Shown: piece after piece, positions 26,823 to 41,500 of the stretch
How positions within the stretch are numbered: position 1 is the stretch's first letter
Layout of the letters: each line of letters starts with the position of its first letter
Assembly (NCBI RefSeq): GCF_963678635.1
Contig: NC_087062.1
Location: 13,374,670 to 13,438,669, forward strand
Source of the DNA: Symsagittifera roscoffensis
Taxonomy: Eukaryota > Xenacoelomorpha > Acoela > Convolutidae
DNA length: 64,000 nt
Reading direction: 5' to 3'
The notes under the pieces: model-generated
What the model was told of the DNA's origin: nothing
Databases searched by the model: none
The model's input: only the letters and a program-made list of their open reading frames with translations
Translations under genes and position numbers: made by a program

Positions 26823-29403
26823 ACTGCGTTTCAGATGTGAAAGAGCGGACTGATTTTCATTTAAATATGTCTTGATGATTTTTTGTGTTTATTCAAGAAA
26901 AATCTTAAAAATTGTTTGCGTTCAAGTTTGATTTTTCGTGATTTGACTTGATTTTTAAAAGTTATGTTTAATTCCTTTGTTAAAAGGAATGCTAACTCCA
27001 CTATCGAACAGCAAAGTGAAGTGTACAAAAAGGTCACAAAGAACGTTCCTTATTTCAAAAATATATTTCAATTGTCACAGCGGATTTGATTCAGTTTTTT
27101 CCAATTTCAGTTCAAAAAAGCAATTTCAATTAAAAAAAGTAAATTCAAACAAAATCATAAATTTTTCTTGAAATTCAAAGAGCTGTAAGTAATTTTTTTG
27201 TAAATTCAATATGATATTTATCCTTGCGTTTATTCAAATTTACCTAAAAGACAATCAGGACCTCTATAAACTGTTTTTTAACTTCAGCCCTTAAATTAAT
27301 TTGTTTGTTGAGTTGATGCTGGCAGTCTTCTCTTTACTCTCCAGGATATCCTACTAAATGAGCAGTACTGCCCTTTAGGATCTCCCTCCAGACATAATAT
27401 ATTGCTTTTGGCGTTGTATATGTAGCTGGTAAAGTAATTCAAATTATCCAATAATCACAATCGAATTTTTAAGTGCCACTAGACAAGGATCAAAAGCAAA
27501 TTATCAGTGTTTGTTTTTTAAATGGCAATGTTTGTCAAAACTAAAGTTTATATTCACAGAAGAAAAAATAAATGTGTTTTTTTCATTTTTCACATTTTCG
27601 TTTTGCGCGCATCTTCATATTTTTAACTTTCAGATTAGTCCAGCTTTATGTTAATCGAGCGGTCACCTTGATTTAAAATGAGTAAAAAGTTTACGCGTAA
27701 AACAGAATAAAGTAACAAACAAAGTTAAACGGCAAAAATGTTCTGAAATTTTGCGAAAAACATAGCGTTTCAAGGTTGATGCGTGTTAGAAAAATATTAA
27801 GGTTGGTCAGCCTATAAAGGATGCCGTAAATCTAGACAAAAAAAGACGTTTGGGTGGTCAAATGTTCGAATCCCCGAAGCAAAAGTCCGGAAGAAATCGC
27901 AAAAAGTGAAGTTATTTACTTCTGGAGATGTTCTGTTAGGAGCAGACTGCTTTCCTCCGTTCTACTTTTGCCGCTTACAATTTAATAGGACAAGCATATC
28001 GTGCGTAATTCATCCTATTATGATAACAAGTAGTCAAAGTCACGAAATTGAAACCATGGTAAATTATTGAGAAAATCAATTACTGGTAAAAACATCTTAC
28101 TGTTCAATCTTTGTCATCAACATCATTAGACTGCAGAAAATCTAAATTTTTCGGAAGAAAGTATAACTCCGAGCTCAAATATGCCGTAAGTTGAAGAAGT
28201 CAGCTATGGGATCCAATCAAGGGACAAATTGAATGGATAGCAAATCTTTGAGACAATTTACTGAGCATCGCTTTTGTCGAAAACGAAAACTTGAGTTTCT
28301 ACTGACTGATCCTAAACTTTTTAAGCTGTCTATTGCGACATGCACTTATTTTAGGAAGGAGCGCGCAGCAAAGAAATGCTATTTTTGGTAAAAACTTTAC
28401 AACAATATCTGATAATTTGATGCCAAAGTCATTTGCCTGTGGCACACAAAGTTTTCTCATGAAAGATGTCAATCGTGTTTTGGGATAGCATAAAAATCAA
28501 TTTTGTTGACCTAATTTTTCTTTTTTTGAAAAGAAGCCTCTCAGCCCTCATTGCCAAGAAAATCTTAGATCCGCGCCTAAAAGAAAATTTCAGCTGGCAC
28601 AAAATGATTTGAATTTAACTATACTAGTGATTAGTTTCATCAACAAGACTTTTTATCAATCTAGTCGTCTGAGGGAGCTTTTTTGGACATTTTGAGAACT
28701 TCGAAGTAAGAGTAGAGAAATGCCTGGCTCAATGCACTGTTCTGTTCCATGAAATTCAGTTCTTGCAGCATCAAACTAAACAAGGAAATGTGTCAAAGTT
28801 ACTTTTGCAAAAAAATTGTATGTTATTTTAAACCACAAGGGACGCAGCGTCGGTTGTTTGATTGTAAAGAGCCGAAGTGCTCGTGTGTGAACCCTTTTCC
28901 TCGTGGAAAAATCGTCGTAACTTAACTGAGCAAAAGAAATTTTAGAGGAACTTTTGATACTTTTGGTTTTGGTTGACTTCATATTTAATGTCCATTTTGT
29001 ACCCTAAGAACATTAAAATTTTCTGCCTCTTTCTTTGAAAAAAAAATTGAAAACTTACAAGCTAGAGGCATGTCAGAATTATATGAAGGTTTTGAACGTC
29101 CTATCTTGTCAGGATTGAATTTTGTACATAATTATTTAAAAAAGTTTGATGCATTAAAAAGTTTGATGCTTCTGATAGAGAGTATGCTTGACCGGGATCT
29201 ACTCATTAATCCCCCGTATAGTGTTAACTAAAGAATCTTGTAAATAACCCTGTAAATAATAACAAAAAGTTAACGTTACATCTTTTTAGAGAAAATTTTA
29301 ACTTTGCTGCATTCTGATTGTTGAAAATTGGCTTATTAATCTACGTAGCAGTCTGCCCTTTTCCTGATAGGGAGGGGGATTGTTAAGTTGATATTTTAAT
29401 TGC
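26823..29403. other. Convergent intergenic region
   Basis: 2.6 kb between the 3' ends of the GPCR (plus) and the repeat-protein gene (minus). A B-box-like GTTCGAATCCCC near 27869 may be another tRNA-derived fragment. No coding signal was recognised. Confidence 0.5.
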
Positions 29404-29537
29404 TTACGGGTTCCAGTTGTCGTATTCGTTCATCATCTCCTCGTAGGCCACCTGTTCCGCCGTCGCCATGTTCTTCATCTTCTCCAGCATCTCCGCCCTC
29501 CGAATCAGTTCACGCTCCTCCCACAACTGCTCCGCCG
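29404..29537 (-). CDS. Repeat-protein last exon
   Basis: After the acceptor TGTGCAG it encodes AEQLWEERELIRRAEMLEK and ends EYDNWNP then TAA (29404-29406). Charged, probably a long helix. Confidence 0.8.
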
Positions 29538-32500
29538 CTGCACAAACGAACACACGCGCATGCAAAATGAGGAAGCGGTCTTTACTATTCCATTCTTCTA
29601 CTGGTAAAGTTTCTCAGCAATTATCACTAAATTAGTAAAAGTAGGACAGAGTTGGGTTACAGATTTTAAAAACTTTCGAAAATTTGCTGACCTTTTTTTG
29701 GGTCAAATTCATTAAAACCCTTGAGCCAATAATTTCTGCAATGCAGTCAAGCTTTTGAGAAAATGTGTCGCAGTTTGTTTTTGGATATGACCAAAAATTG
29801 CATTTATTTGACTTTTTCGACTGGTGTTTGCTCTAAAATTTACTAATATTTGGCTCCGAAGGCGACTTTCGAACATTTTTAGGCTAGCCACAAATGGATG
29901 TTTTGAGAAAGTACGAACGGTAGAATTTTTTAGTAATAAGAAGGTTGATAAGGATGCAATGCATGTAGCAAAATTGTTACGTTAATCATAAGTTGTTAAG
30001 TCTAAAAATTAAATTCAAATATGGGGGGAGTCCAAAAGAAGCCAAGGAAGGCCAGTTAAAGCACTGTTGGAAATTGCATCAGCCAAAAACGAAAAGATAA
30101 AACGTTTCAAATGTTTTTAAAGAATTCCTTATTTTAGAATGTAGGATTGGCTAATTAGCCAAAAAAAATGCGCCGCAGCAAAGTTTTATAAAATGTTGTT
30201 TTTGGGCACTTTTTGGAAAATTTTGACCAAAAAATTGCGTTTTTTTTGGCGCGCTGCCCTTAAAAATTAATATATATTGGCACCAAATACGCCTTTAGAA
30301 GTTTGGTTGGTCAGCCGACATGGATGTCATAAAATATTAACAAAAGGGGGACCCTTTGGTTGGTGAGGAGGTCGAATTTCTAAAAGGGTCGACCGCCCCT
30401 CCCGCCACCCCTTAATCCGCCCTGCCCCTAATCCCAGCATAAAAAGCGAGCTATTAAAAATCAAGTGATTTTTTTCACCACCCGCTCCGAGCTCGCGTTA
30501 AACTTTTCTCTCTTCATGTCCCTGCCTGGCTTCTTCCACTCTACCCTTGCTCTCTTTGTATTTTACTGTTTGTGTCTGGCTCTGTTATTCACCGTCACCA
30601 AAGCAGAACTCACTCAAGCTAGGATTGCAACCTCGCTAGCAGGCCTTAGTTTGAGAGAGGCTTGAGAGAGGATTATAAAGAACCAAGGAAAAAAAACGCA
30701 ATTCCACGCAAAAATTCAGGCGAAAGCTTCAGGGTAGAATTTATGAAAACGGAGAAATTTCGAAATAGTCGTAATTGATGGCGAGATTGGCCATCATTTT
30801 TTTTATTTGAACAGAGCGTACTTTTCTTCTTCATCTCGGCACTCTTCTCTCTTTCTGCCTGCAGAGCAAGTCGTTGTTTCTCCCTAAAACGAATCGAAAA
30901 CATTTTGCATATGCTTAAATTTGCCATTATTCCATTTGATCCACACCCTTCATTCAATTGAATGAGGCAACTAGTGGTTTGACAGGGATAAGTATGCGGA
31001 CCGATAAGTTACTGCTAATTTTACTCTATCAAATTTTGGTAGTGTGCGCAAATCCTCTAAAGTTTGCATGCACGCAAAGCAATTTTAAATAAGTGTGTTT
31101 TTCATTAATAACCAAATTAATACCACTCAATATGCAACGTAAAAGCAACATTTCATGCTAATTTGTATCCATTTGAGTTGATGAACGTGGATTTCTTATT
31201 CAGACACTGTGAATCAAAAACAGACTTGATGAATTCGTCCATGCCAAGTGTCTTCATCATCTCCTGATGCTGCCTCTCCTCTTGTCTCTTCAGCACATCC
31301 TCCTCCCGCCTCCTCTTTTCGTCCGCCTTCATCTTCCTCCTTCTCAAGGCCTCTATCCTCGCCCTCTCCTCGGGCGGCAGCTTACTCAGGTCAATCTAGA
31401 AAAAATTAATCCGCTTTTTTTCCCGTTCTCTCACTTCCCTCGTAAGAGAAATTAGTTTGAACATTGTTGATACGTCAATTTGTATGCGTGAAATATCAAC
31501 AAATGTTAAATTCTTGGTTGTTCACTTGTTTTTACTGCAGTTTAGATCATCAAAAGAAACGCTTTCATAAATTCAATTTCAGAAAAAAATCAAATGTGGA
31601 CTGAAAAAGAGTTTTTTAAAATTTAGTTTAAACATATTAGGCGTTGTCACAATTTGAAGACAGCTCAACTCTGCAAAATTTATTTAATTCAATTGACTAA
31701 AAGTTTTATTACTTGTTCATTAAGGTTGTCCATTTTTTGTTTTGTTTTTCTAATGAGAAATGGTGAGAGATGTAATACATATCAATTAGTTTTTGCATAC
31801 AAATTTGAGAAGAAAATTTAAGTTTCAATTAAATAGTTTGGATAGAACGTTTACTCTGACCTCTAAATGGTTTGTTTCACAGCAGACAAATAAATTGCGC
31901 CCTATTAATTGTCTGCTTATGTTTTGTCGGCTCACATTCCAGACTTTAAAATCGATTACTTTTAGTGCAAAAGATTTTCGCTGTAGGTGCTTTAGTTGTT
32001 TTAGCATTCTAAAAATGCTTTCCTTTTCACCTTGTCATTTGATTAGCTTGATTTGTTAAATTTTCGTTTTTTTTTAAAGTTTTTTTTGTCTTTTTTCGAC
32101 TCAATCGTTTTTGGTTTCTTTATTCTATTTAGTCGCCCCCTTTTGCATCGTTCGATGACCGATAAAAGTTTTTGTGTGCGTGTGAATTCCGAGGGGAAGA
32201 GGGACCTTAAAAATTTTTTCGGCATGAAGGGCTTCTGCTGAAGTTTTTTCTGTTTTCTTTACCGCTTGGTAAATTTTTTTCTGATGCTTTTTTTGCAATA
32301 AATGGTCATGAAATAATTTGTTTTTTCAAAAGTATCTTCATATATTTTGATAGATTGATTGTATGTATAGTTATAAAACATCGATATGAATTTTTTGCTG
32401 ATGATTTTTCGGCTTTCGATTTAGCTGTTGGTTTAATTTCCGAATTGTCATACCACCTTAATTTCATTACAATCATGGTTTTCGTTTAGCAATTTGGTTA

Positions 32501-35500
32501 GTACATGTATATTTTCCAATAAGACTGACGAACAACTTTGATTGATTTTCAGGTAACTGGCTGTCGGCTTTAATTCTGTCGGTTTCATTACCTAATTTTT
32601 TGTTTCGTACAATTTTTTGATTTTATTTAGATCGTTAAGACGTGCTACCTTAAAATGAAAGCTTCAATCCAACTTGAAACTCTTTAAAAAATTGAACTTA
32701 AAAAAAATGATTTTTTGTTCCTTCGAGGGTTACAACTTTTGAAGTCCTCTTTGATAGTTCTTGATTGACTTGCTGTTCAATCCTATATTTGTTGTATCTC
32801 AAATGGTACGAAGCTCAACTTCGCCTCTGTGTGGATTTTGAGCTCGGGTAACTGAGATCTTCAACTACGTATCAAAAATCATCAAAAATGGTCTGAAGAA
32901 AAAAATATGCCGAGACTTTTATTCTGCATATTTCAGAATTAGGAGCAAAATACATAAATGACTGCTCGTATATCAGGGCAAAGCAAAGTCTGAAAGTTCT
33001 GAGTGCCACTTTATTGGTATCGAACAGTTGTTTGTTTTTAAAATATTTAAAAACTAAAAATTTTTGGACAATATCAAACATCAGATGTGGTAGTTTGTGT
33101 AGAGCAAAACTAATTCGACAAATTAGCATAACTCACGTCAATTTGGAACACTTTTGTAGTGTTGTAAAAATCGCCCCGCATAAAAAAATTGCGGTACGCT
33201 TTCAGGATTATCAAATAAACTGTTCACAGCGCGCATAAACTAGCTCAGAGCTTTGTTAAAGTAGCAGTTTTCAAACACCTAAAAAGTAAGTTGAAACATC
33301 TTCTTTTAATTCAACCCGGGGATAATAATATCCCCTTCGATGGGATAATAAAAAATTTTGGTCAGACTTTGGTTGATATCGCATGATCTTTATTTTTTCA
33401 CAATTAATCTTATAATTTGTATGAAATTAAACGCATCTAATTAACTGATTTCATTTTAGTAGATTAATTTTATAAATTTTGTGAAAATTTACTGCATGTT
33501 TTTTCAGATGCACTTTTACCAAAAAATTGTTCGATAAAACTGCCGCAGAGAAAAGTTATGCAAAAAGATTATCAGTTAACACAGTTTTCAAAAGTGCTTC
33601 AACAATATATTTGGTTATCAAAGTCAAGAAAGTGAGGTAATGTATATTCAACTCTTTCAATACTTACGTCATCAAAAGCGTCTGAAACACAAACAATTTC
33701 TTCGATCAAGTTTTCTAATCGTCAAATTGATTTTACTGACTTTTTTATTAGCTAACCGTCTCTTGCTCTGAGATATTTTCTGCCTGTAGCATCCGTGAAC
33801 AGCTCCCATCCAATACATACACCTGTTGATAGTTAAAAGTTATATAATTGGATTTTGTGGTACGTTTACATACATGACTTAAAACATTTTTTCAAATGTT
33901 AAAATTTTTGTTCCATCGAGTTAATCTGATTTTCCAATTTTCTCATGAACCCTAAAATGAGTCCCTTGAAGCTCTTTAGTTCAGTAAATTTTGACCCGCA
34001 AGATTTCTTTAGACGTCCCAAGTACTAGTTTTGAAAATTACGCTATCAAATTGGATATTGGCGGTATTGTCAAATTGATTGTCAAAAACAGATTTGGCAA
34101 GAAAAACACTGGCAGTGCTACTCTTAGAGCTGCGAAATGGTTCAGTCGTGGTCCCCATTAAAAAATTGAAAAATGTCTTAAATACTAACTTTTGTCTGGT
34201 ACGACGATGTCTTTCCCCGAGGAAGATTTTTTCAACTCCCAATTGCAGCAGACTTCTGAAAAAAATGCCAAAAATTGACAAATTGTGAAATAAATATTGA
34301 AAAAAAAAAATTATCAAACCCAGACTAAAAATACCACAAAATTGACCAGCAACCAGGGTGAATGTATTCATCTTATGCTCCGAGCGTAAGGACCAAAGTT
34401 TGGTATCTGCTTGGACCAAAACAACGGATCGCCAACTTACGCGTTGTTAAACCCATATATCATCCAGATAATTCAATTTGAGTTGGCTATGCTTCCAGAT
34501 TTAACCTCTCCCCTCCCCCCCCCCCCCCCCCACTCGAAACCTGGAAATTGTTTGCAATATTGATTCTCACCTTTAACGTCGTTCTCATTTTCTCCGAGCT
34601 TGAAATGAATTTTGCCGAAACCAGTCTCTTTTTTCCAAATAACCTCCAAGTCATCTTCTAATTCTAAAATGAATAAGGACAGTCGGCTGTTGTGCATTTA
34701 ACATAGAATGTTCCGAACATATTTATTTACGAAAACAAAAAAAAATGTTTTTTTTTTTTTTTCGTTTCTTTTCTAAAGTTATTTTTCGCTACGAAAAACT
34801 AAGCTTTTTAGCCCAAAAGCCTAAATAAAAGTAAATTTTCACATAAGGATCGTTCCTCGATCTCTTTACTAGCTCGCAATTGAACTGGAAATAAAAATTT
34901 TAAGCGAATTTTTCTCGACCTTGGGACAACTTTTTGAAAACTTTGTAATGTCGTTCGAATCAAGACTGAAAGGGCTTTGGAATTTAGTAGATCACTCTAC
35001 CCATCCCAATAGTTTTTTTGTGGTACCTAATTTTGCGAGTAAAAAAAAGAAAAAACACACTCGAATACAAAGTCCCTTTCCATTTTCAATCGTCAGAACA
35101 ACAACAGTTAATTTCTTTTTATTGTTCAAAGTGTAGTGAAACACCTGTAACAGAAGAGCTGATGAAAAAAAAACCATATAGCCTGTCATACCTCTACGTA
35201 TCAATGCAGGTACATATAATCCGAACGGATTGATACAAGAAATCTTTAACTTGAGCTTGGTACAAAAACTGTTCTTAAGAACCATTTATTGAACGTCTGG
35301 CTTATTGCTCATGTTTAACATTGGCTTAACGCCGTACAAGGTCAACCGACCAAACATGACATTAGATTATCATTAGTTCTAAACATAAATAACTATATAT
35401 CAATAATGATAAGTTTATCCATTCGTACCGGATGACATTCCCTCTTCAACGGGAATATCAACAAACAGTTTTTGACTTTGAGTTTATAGTCCCTTAGGAA

Positions 35501-38500
35501 CTCGCTGCATAAATTGTTTATTTCTCGTTCTTCTTCATTTCTTCGTTGTTGTTATTGCGGTCCTCTTGTTTTTCATGCTCCTCGTGTGCGGTATCGTCTT
35601 TGTTGTCACGGTCATTTTTTCAATTTTCTTTTGTTCCAGAAATAGGATCTCGTTCTTGTCAGGATTGTCAATTGATGAAGTAAGATCTCTAATTTCCTCT
35701 CTTTTTTCCTTTTGCTGCTCTTGTGTTTTTCCTGTCCTCTTGGGGTTAATTGCCTCGAGGAGTTTTAAACAAGCTTGGTGTTCTGGTGTTTTGTCCGAAA
35801 GACCCAATTCTTGTATTAGGGATTTCAAGCTTGGTTTAAAGGGCGATGTTGTTTCTTCTGGCGGCGAATCAATGCTAAATTTCATGAGATTCTTGTCGCT
35901 TTTTACCTTTTCAATCGTTTTGATCGAAATGGGGTCACCATTTGCTTTCGCTAGCGTTGATTGGCGGTGGCGCATTGATCGTCTTGTCGGTTGCAAGTTC
36001 GTTGATGTGGTTGCTGGTGGCGTTTTCTTTTGGTTCAGTCTTTTTGGCGATGGTGCCGAAGATCCTGATGTCGTCGACGAGTTCTCGCTTTCGGACTCAC
36101 TTGACCCAGATTTGTCCTTCGACGTATTTCCTGGTGTGCTAGGTTTGTCTGTTTGTAGACTCATTGCGCGCGTTTTGTTATAGGGGCGTCCGCCCGTCCT
36201 TCGTCCTGTACGCTTGTCCCGTCTCTTGGTTGGGCTGACCTGGCCACTGTGTTGTCCCTGGCAACCTGGTGTTTGTTCTTTCCTTGTGAGTTTCTTCGGT
36301 AAGCCTGTTGTTGCATCCTCCTTGAACATTACTTGTTGAGGCGCATTGGGGTCTTCGATGTCTAAAAAACGTAGACAAGGTCCTGATCTCCTTGCGGATT
36401 TGTAGGCGACATAATCAGTTAATCGTGATGGTCGACAGGGCCCGTAGACTAAAGGGTTAGGAACAAATGCGACTCCGCTATTTGTTAATAGTCTGGGTTG
36501 CTTCCCAAAATGTTGTACCCAAGATGTGTGTGGTGTGTATGTCAAATTTTTTCCATCAAAAAGTTTGTATTTTTGTTCGAATGTTTTAGGATCCTACACC
36601 TTAGTAGCCACTCGGATTGTCTTTCTCGCTACCTGGTCTAACTGTTTTTTAGTGTTTTGTCAATTTTTTATTGTATCCCTTTATATCTACTGTTCTGCTT
36701 ATCCCTAATTATTTCTATAGATTTTTTTAGATTGTGCACCTGGTGTTTTCTGTGTTGGTGGTTTACTTGTCCATTGTATGTCTGCTGGCATCTGCAAACG
36801 TCGATTGGCTGAAACTTCGTCCTCAGACCATCGTTGCAAGTCGTGCATAATTTCTGCTGGTAGAGGCGGCAATGTGAGGTACTTTTGATCTAAACATGCG
36901 TGTTCGGCTCTGTCCCAGTTGAGATTATTAGGTGAACTAGTTGAGATTAATAGGTGAACTAGGAGGAATATTCGGTTTTCTACCCATGTGTGCTCCAAAA
37001 AGTGAAAATTTTGTTACTCCGTGAGGTGTAATTCGTAAAGTTTTTACTATTTCAGCCACATCAGAAGCAAGTTTGTACGGTGTGTTTGACTTACCTATTC
37101 TCATTACCCCTAGCCGACATTTTTTATATCGTTCTCTCTACTACCCTTATTGCTTTGTGATCCTCTACTGGTGCGAACTTTAATTTTATGTTATTTGAAA
37201 CTTTTTGGCACTAAATGTTTGAGCTTGATCACATCTTAGCCGTCGAGGTACCCCACTATTTGAGATATATCGTTGCATTCACTTTATGGCGACGTCCGCC
37301 GTTGTGTTTGTAGCTACTTTTGCTGTAGGAAATTTTGACCATTTGTTCGCAACTAAAATGTATGCATATTTATTTATTTCATCGGGAAGAGGCCCGGCAA
37401 AGTCTAAATGTACCTCCTCATTAGGTTCTACCACCGGTTCCATTTATTATAAGTGTTTCTTTCCTCTTATTGGTTTGAGGTTTTTACCTTGTTCTGTACA
37501 ATGCTTGCCGCTTTGGGCCATTTGGACAATCGACCGATGTACGTGCGGGAACCATACATGTTGGCACAGGTCCAGCATGGCGGCCAATCCGTGGTGTGTT
37601 AGATGCAGACTGTCCAGAGTTGTTTGGCGTAGCTGCGTGGGAACGAAGATACGTGCATCTTTTAGCAGAGAATCCTCCCGAACGCGTAGACAATTCCTAA
37701 TATTGTAACAATACTGGCCGTATGCTGACTCAATTGACTCCCAATCCCGTTTCTTGGCGAAATTTATGAATGGTCTGGGGTTCTTGTCTTTTCTAGTGGC
37801 GGCGGCAATAAATCAAACTCCGAGCACCTTCTGGAGTTTCTGGCAAAACAGTGGTGTGTCCTCCTCCGATTCATTCATTGTCGATTGACTGACTGTGGCA
37901 ACGATCCCCTCAGTGATCAATTGGTGGCTTGCCTCGAGCTGTGTGTTGGTCATTGTGGAAGGTTCTTCATTTGGGACACATTCTTCCCGGCTGCAAATGT
38001 TTGGATTGACCGGGCTCACTCAGTCTCGCTTGACTCTTGTTGTGTGCTGTTTGTTTGAGTGCTCGCTAATGCTTTGTTTTCCTCTGTTTGATCGGCTTGA
38101 GTTGTTTTTATTTTGAGTACTGTTGATGGTTGTTTGTTTGCCGTGTCTCCGCTCAATACGATCTTCAGAAGAGTTTTTGTTGTTTGCGGTAACCTTGAGA
38201 AAGGCTATTCCCGGGCATCCTTGACGTTTTCGATGGATGTGGGGGTAGCAGTTGAAATTTGTTTCTTAGAAATTGCTTGTATTTATGCCAACGAGGATCG
38301 GATAAACTCTCTTCTCTATCGGAAAAACCCTGTCAGCTCAATGTTTTTCCTTCTTTTCTGCCTGGTGGCTCCAAGGTTTTCATGTCGTCTGTTATGAATC
38401 CGCCTTTGAGTCCTCTGACATCTGGTTTTCGGTTCATCTTCTCCGTTTGGTTGATGTTATTGACAGAATGTTTTAAATTTGATTTGAACGCCGAATTTTA

Positions 38501-41500
38501 GCTGACTGAAATTTTTGTTGAATGGGAGCTGACTGAGTTTTGGATTGTTTTGAGCGGAACTGATTTTGCTCGAGTGTTTGCAAATGACTGCTTCCCGAAT
38601 TTGCGAAATGTTGGTTTTTCGATTGAGCGTTTGAAATGCTAATTTTTAGCCTTTTGTTTTCCGCGCGCTTTTTGATCGGCTCACACGGTGCCATATTTTG
38701 ATTGGCTAGCTTAATGAGAATTACGTTGTCAATGATTTCGAGGTTGCTTATGAATGGAATAATTTTTCTCCGACGAATTTTTTATCGCACTCGCTTGGGG
38801 GTGTTCCCAATTCAGCTGGATTTCTTGACATGTAATCTATTAAGCCCATTTTATTCCCAGCCAAATGTTTGATATGGAAGTGGAATGGAATTAGTCAATC
38901 GATCCAGTGTGTTAATCTGCTTTGGCTAATTTTTGATCTTTCACTTGCGTTCAAAGCGTTGATCAGAGCTTTATGGTCTGTAATGATTGTTAAACGTTTT
39001 CCATAAAAATAGTTTTTAAAATGTTCAATGGCCTAAATTACCCTGAGTAACTCTAAATCATTAACTGAATTTTTTTCTTCAAGGGAATTTAAGAAACGTC
39101 ACGCATAAGCTATCGCTACCCACCCTTCCGGTGAATGTTGTTCTAATGATGCTCCTAAACCTGATGCAGAATCATCACATACTACGCGCGAATCCAAGTG
39201 TTGGTCAAAGTGTTTGTTTTGTGTTATTTCGGAATTTAATTTAGGATGTTTTTAAACGATGTATTGTGTTCCTGTTTCCAATCAATTGGTTTAATTTTAC
39301 TGCATTTTTAAACAAGGGCGTAATGAAGCTGCCGTCTGTGCTAAATAAAGAATGTATCTTGTTAGGTGATGCATGGAACCCATGAAGCTTTTGAGTTGTT
39401 TAAGAATTTTGGTGGGGATAGTTTTTCAATAGCCTCTGTTTTTCTAATGAGCGGTTTATTTCCTTCACTGTTAATGGCGTACCCTAACTACTCGACTTGC
39501 TTACACGCAGACTCACATGTGTCCAATGATACAGCGAGATTTTCCGCATCTAGTTTTTCCAAGACTGTTTGTAGTTTTTGTCGATGTAATTCAATTGATC
39601 CTTTCGTTACTATTAATATGTCATCCAGATACACGCGCAAATTACATTATTTTTGAGTTGATTTATCCAACAGGATTTGCAAATATGCATATCGCAAATC
39701 TAACGTTGAGAAGAGCGTTTGCTGTGACTGGTTTAATTTATAACACTTGTGCGATGTTGTCCCAAGTTAGCTCAGTATTCGGCATTTGGTATTTGTTCTT
39801 ATGAATACATTTGTTTATTTTTTTTTTTAGAATCCAAAGCCAGTTTGACCGTTTGATCCTTTCTTACAGTTATCACAATCGGACTGATGGACTGTCGATC
39901 CGAACATTTATCCAACTTGATGTGTTTTTGATCTATGAGTTTGTTGAGTTCTTTTGCAACTCATCCTGTAGATGCACCGGGATGCGGTGTTCTTTTTGTT
40001 GAATCGGATTACGTCTTTGCTACATTGCGTTCGCATATCATTAATTTTGATTTTCCAATGCGTACACATATTTGCTGAAAACTATCCTTAACCCATTGTT
40101 TAATGTCGTTTTTGCTTTTCTTGTATTAATTTTATTCCGATCTATGGTAATAGGTTTCTATCTATTATTTTTGCTTTTTGATCATCCAGGATAATAAATG
40201 GGGCAGCCTGTATCTTCCAACCTCCTGATTCAATTGTTAGAATTAATCTTCCTTTACAACATGCTAGGTTTCTGGTGGTGTCTTCCGGTGGGATACGTTA
40301 GAACAATGCTAACTTGTCTTTATCTTGGAGAAGCCGCGCTGTTTTTTCGTTCAAGAACGACATTGGGCTTCCGGAGTCAGTAATAGCAAACAATTTTTCT
40401 GTCTTCGTTTTTAACTTCAAGATTCGTCCGCTGAGATCATCTTCTGAAAAATTGACCGTGTTTTTGAAACTGCCATAAATGCTTCTGAAACTGCCATTAC
40501 TGAGAACAATTTGGTAGTCATCCCAGCCATCTCTGGATATGAATGCAAATGCCACTGGATCGTTATCCGTTTCCTAACTCTCAGTTTCGATTTCCTCCTG
40601 CTGTTCCTCATCATTGCGATCCCTCCTGTAGTTAACGTTTTCTTATCGACACATTTTGGCAAAATGACCCCGTTTGGCACATTTTGAGCAAAATTTGTCT
40701 TTTGTTGGGCATGATTGTAAGTGTTTTCGACCAAATTGGTTACCGCATTTGCAACATTGTTTCTGATTATTGAAGTTTGAGTAACATTGTTGGTTTCGTC
40801 CTCTCGTAATTTGTGTTCCACGTGGATATGGTCGACAGCGAAATCCGCCCCGACTTCCCTGTGAACCTTGGTTGTTAGCATAACTATTACGGCCACGCGT
40901 GTTAATATAGTATATTGGTTCCGATGTTGTCGTTGTTGGTTGATTTCCGAATGGATTTATTTTAATCGTGCGACTATGTTCAGTACCCTTTTCCCGGCGT
41001 ATTGCGTATTCGTATGCATCTTGCGGTCTTCGTGTTTGAGCTGGTAGTTCTTCTGCAATTTTCTCGTTATGCATATGTGCGGTGAACATGTCTCTCACCC
41101 ACTCATCTTCTCGATCTCCACAATCAGCCCTCGAAGCTAGGTCGACTTGGTCCGCATGGAATTGTTCAAGATTTTCTGTTTTATTCTGCTCCTACAAATG
41201 AAGTTGTACCTATCAAACGCTACGATTCTGTTTGTTACGAAAATATCTTCTAAACTTGTTATTAAATCGTTTGTGGTCTTAGTATATAAGTCAAGGCCTG
41301 GTCTTTTTTGCTGCACCTGTCGTTGCCCTCAGCGCCAAGACATAAAAAAATATAACTTCGGACTACTGCATTTGCCTCCTCCCACCAAAAAAAGTTACAT
41401 AAAATTCCTTTCTCCCTAGCTTTAAGCACGTGGTTTTTCCAACCGACTCGTTTTTCTTGATTTCTGAATTCTCGGTTTTTCTTTTGCTCTTCCGTTTCCC

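Noticed and set aside
35566-36183. 205-codon plus-strand frame rich in Phe, Val and Ser
   Set aside because: It is the complement of the Lys/Glu/Asp/Ser-rich ORF 35535-36545; hydrophobic appearance is an artefact of the reverse frame.
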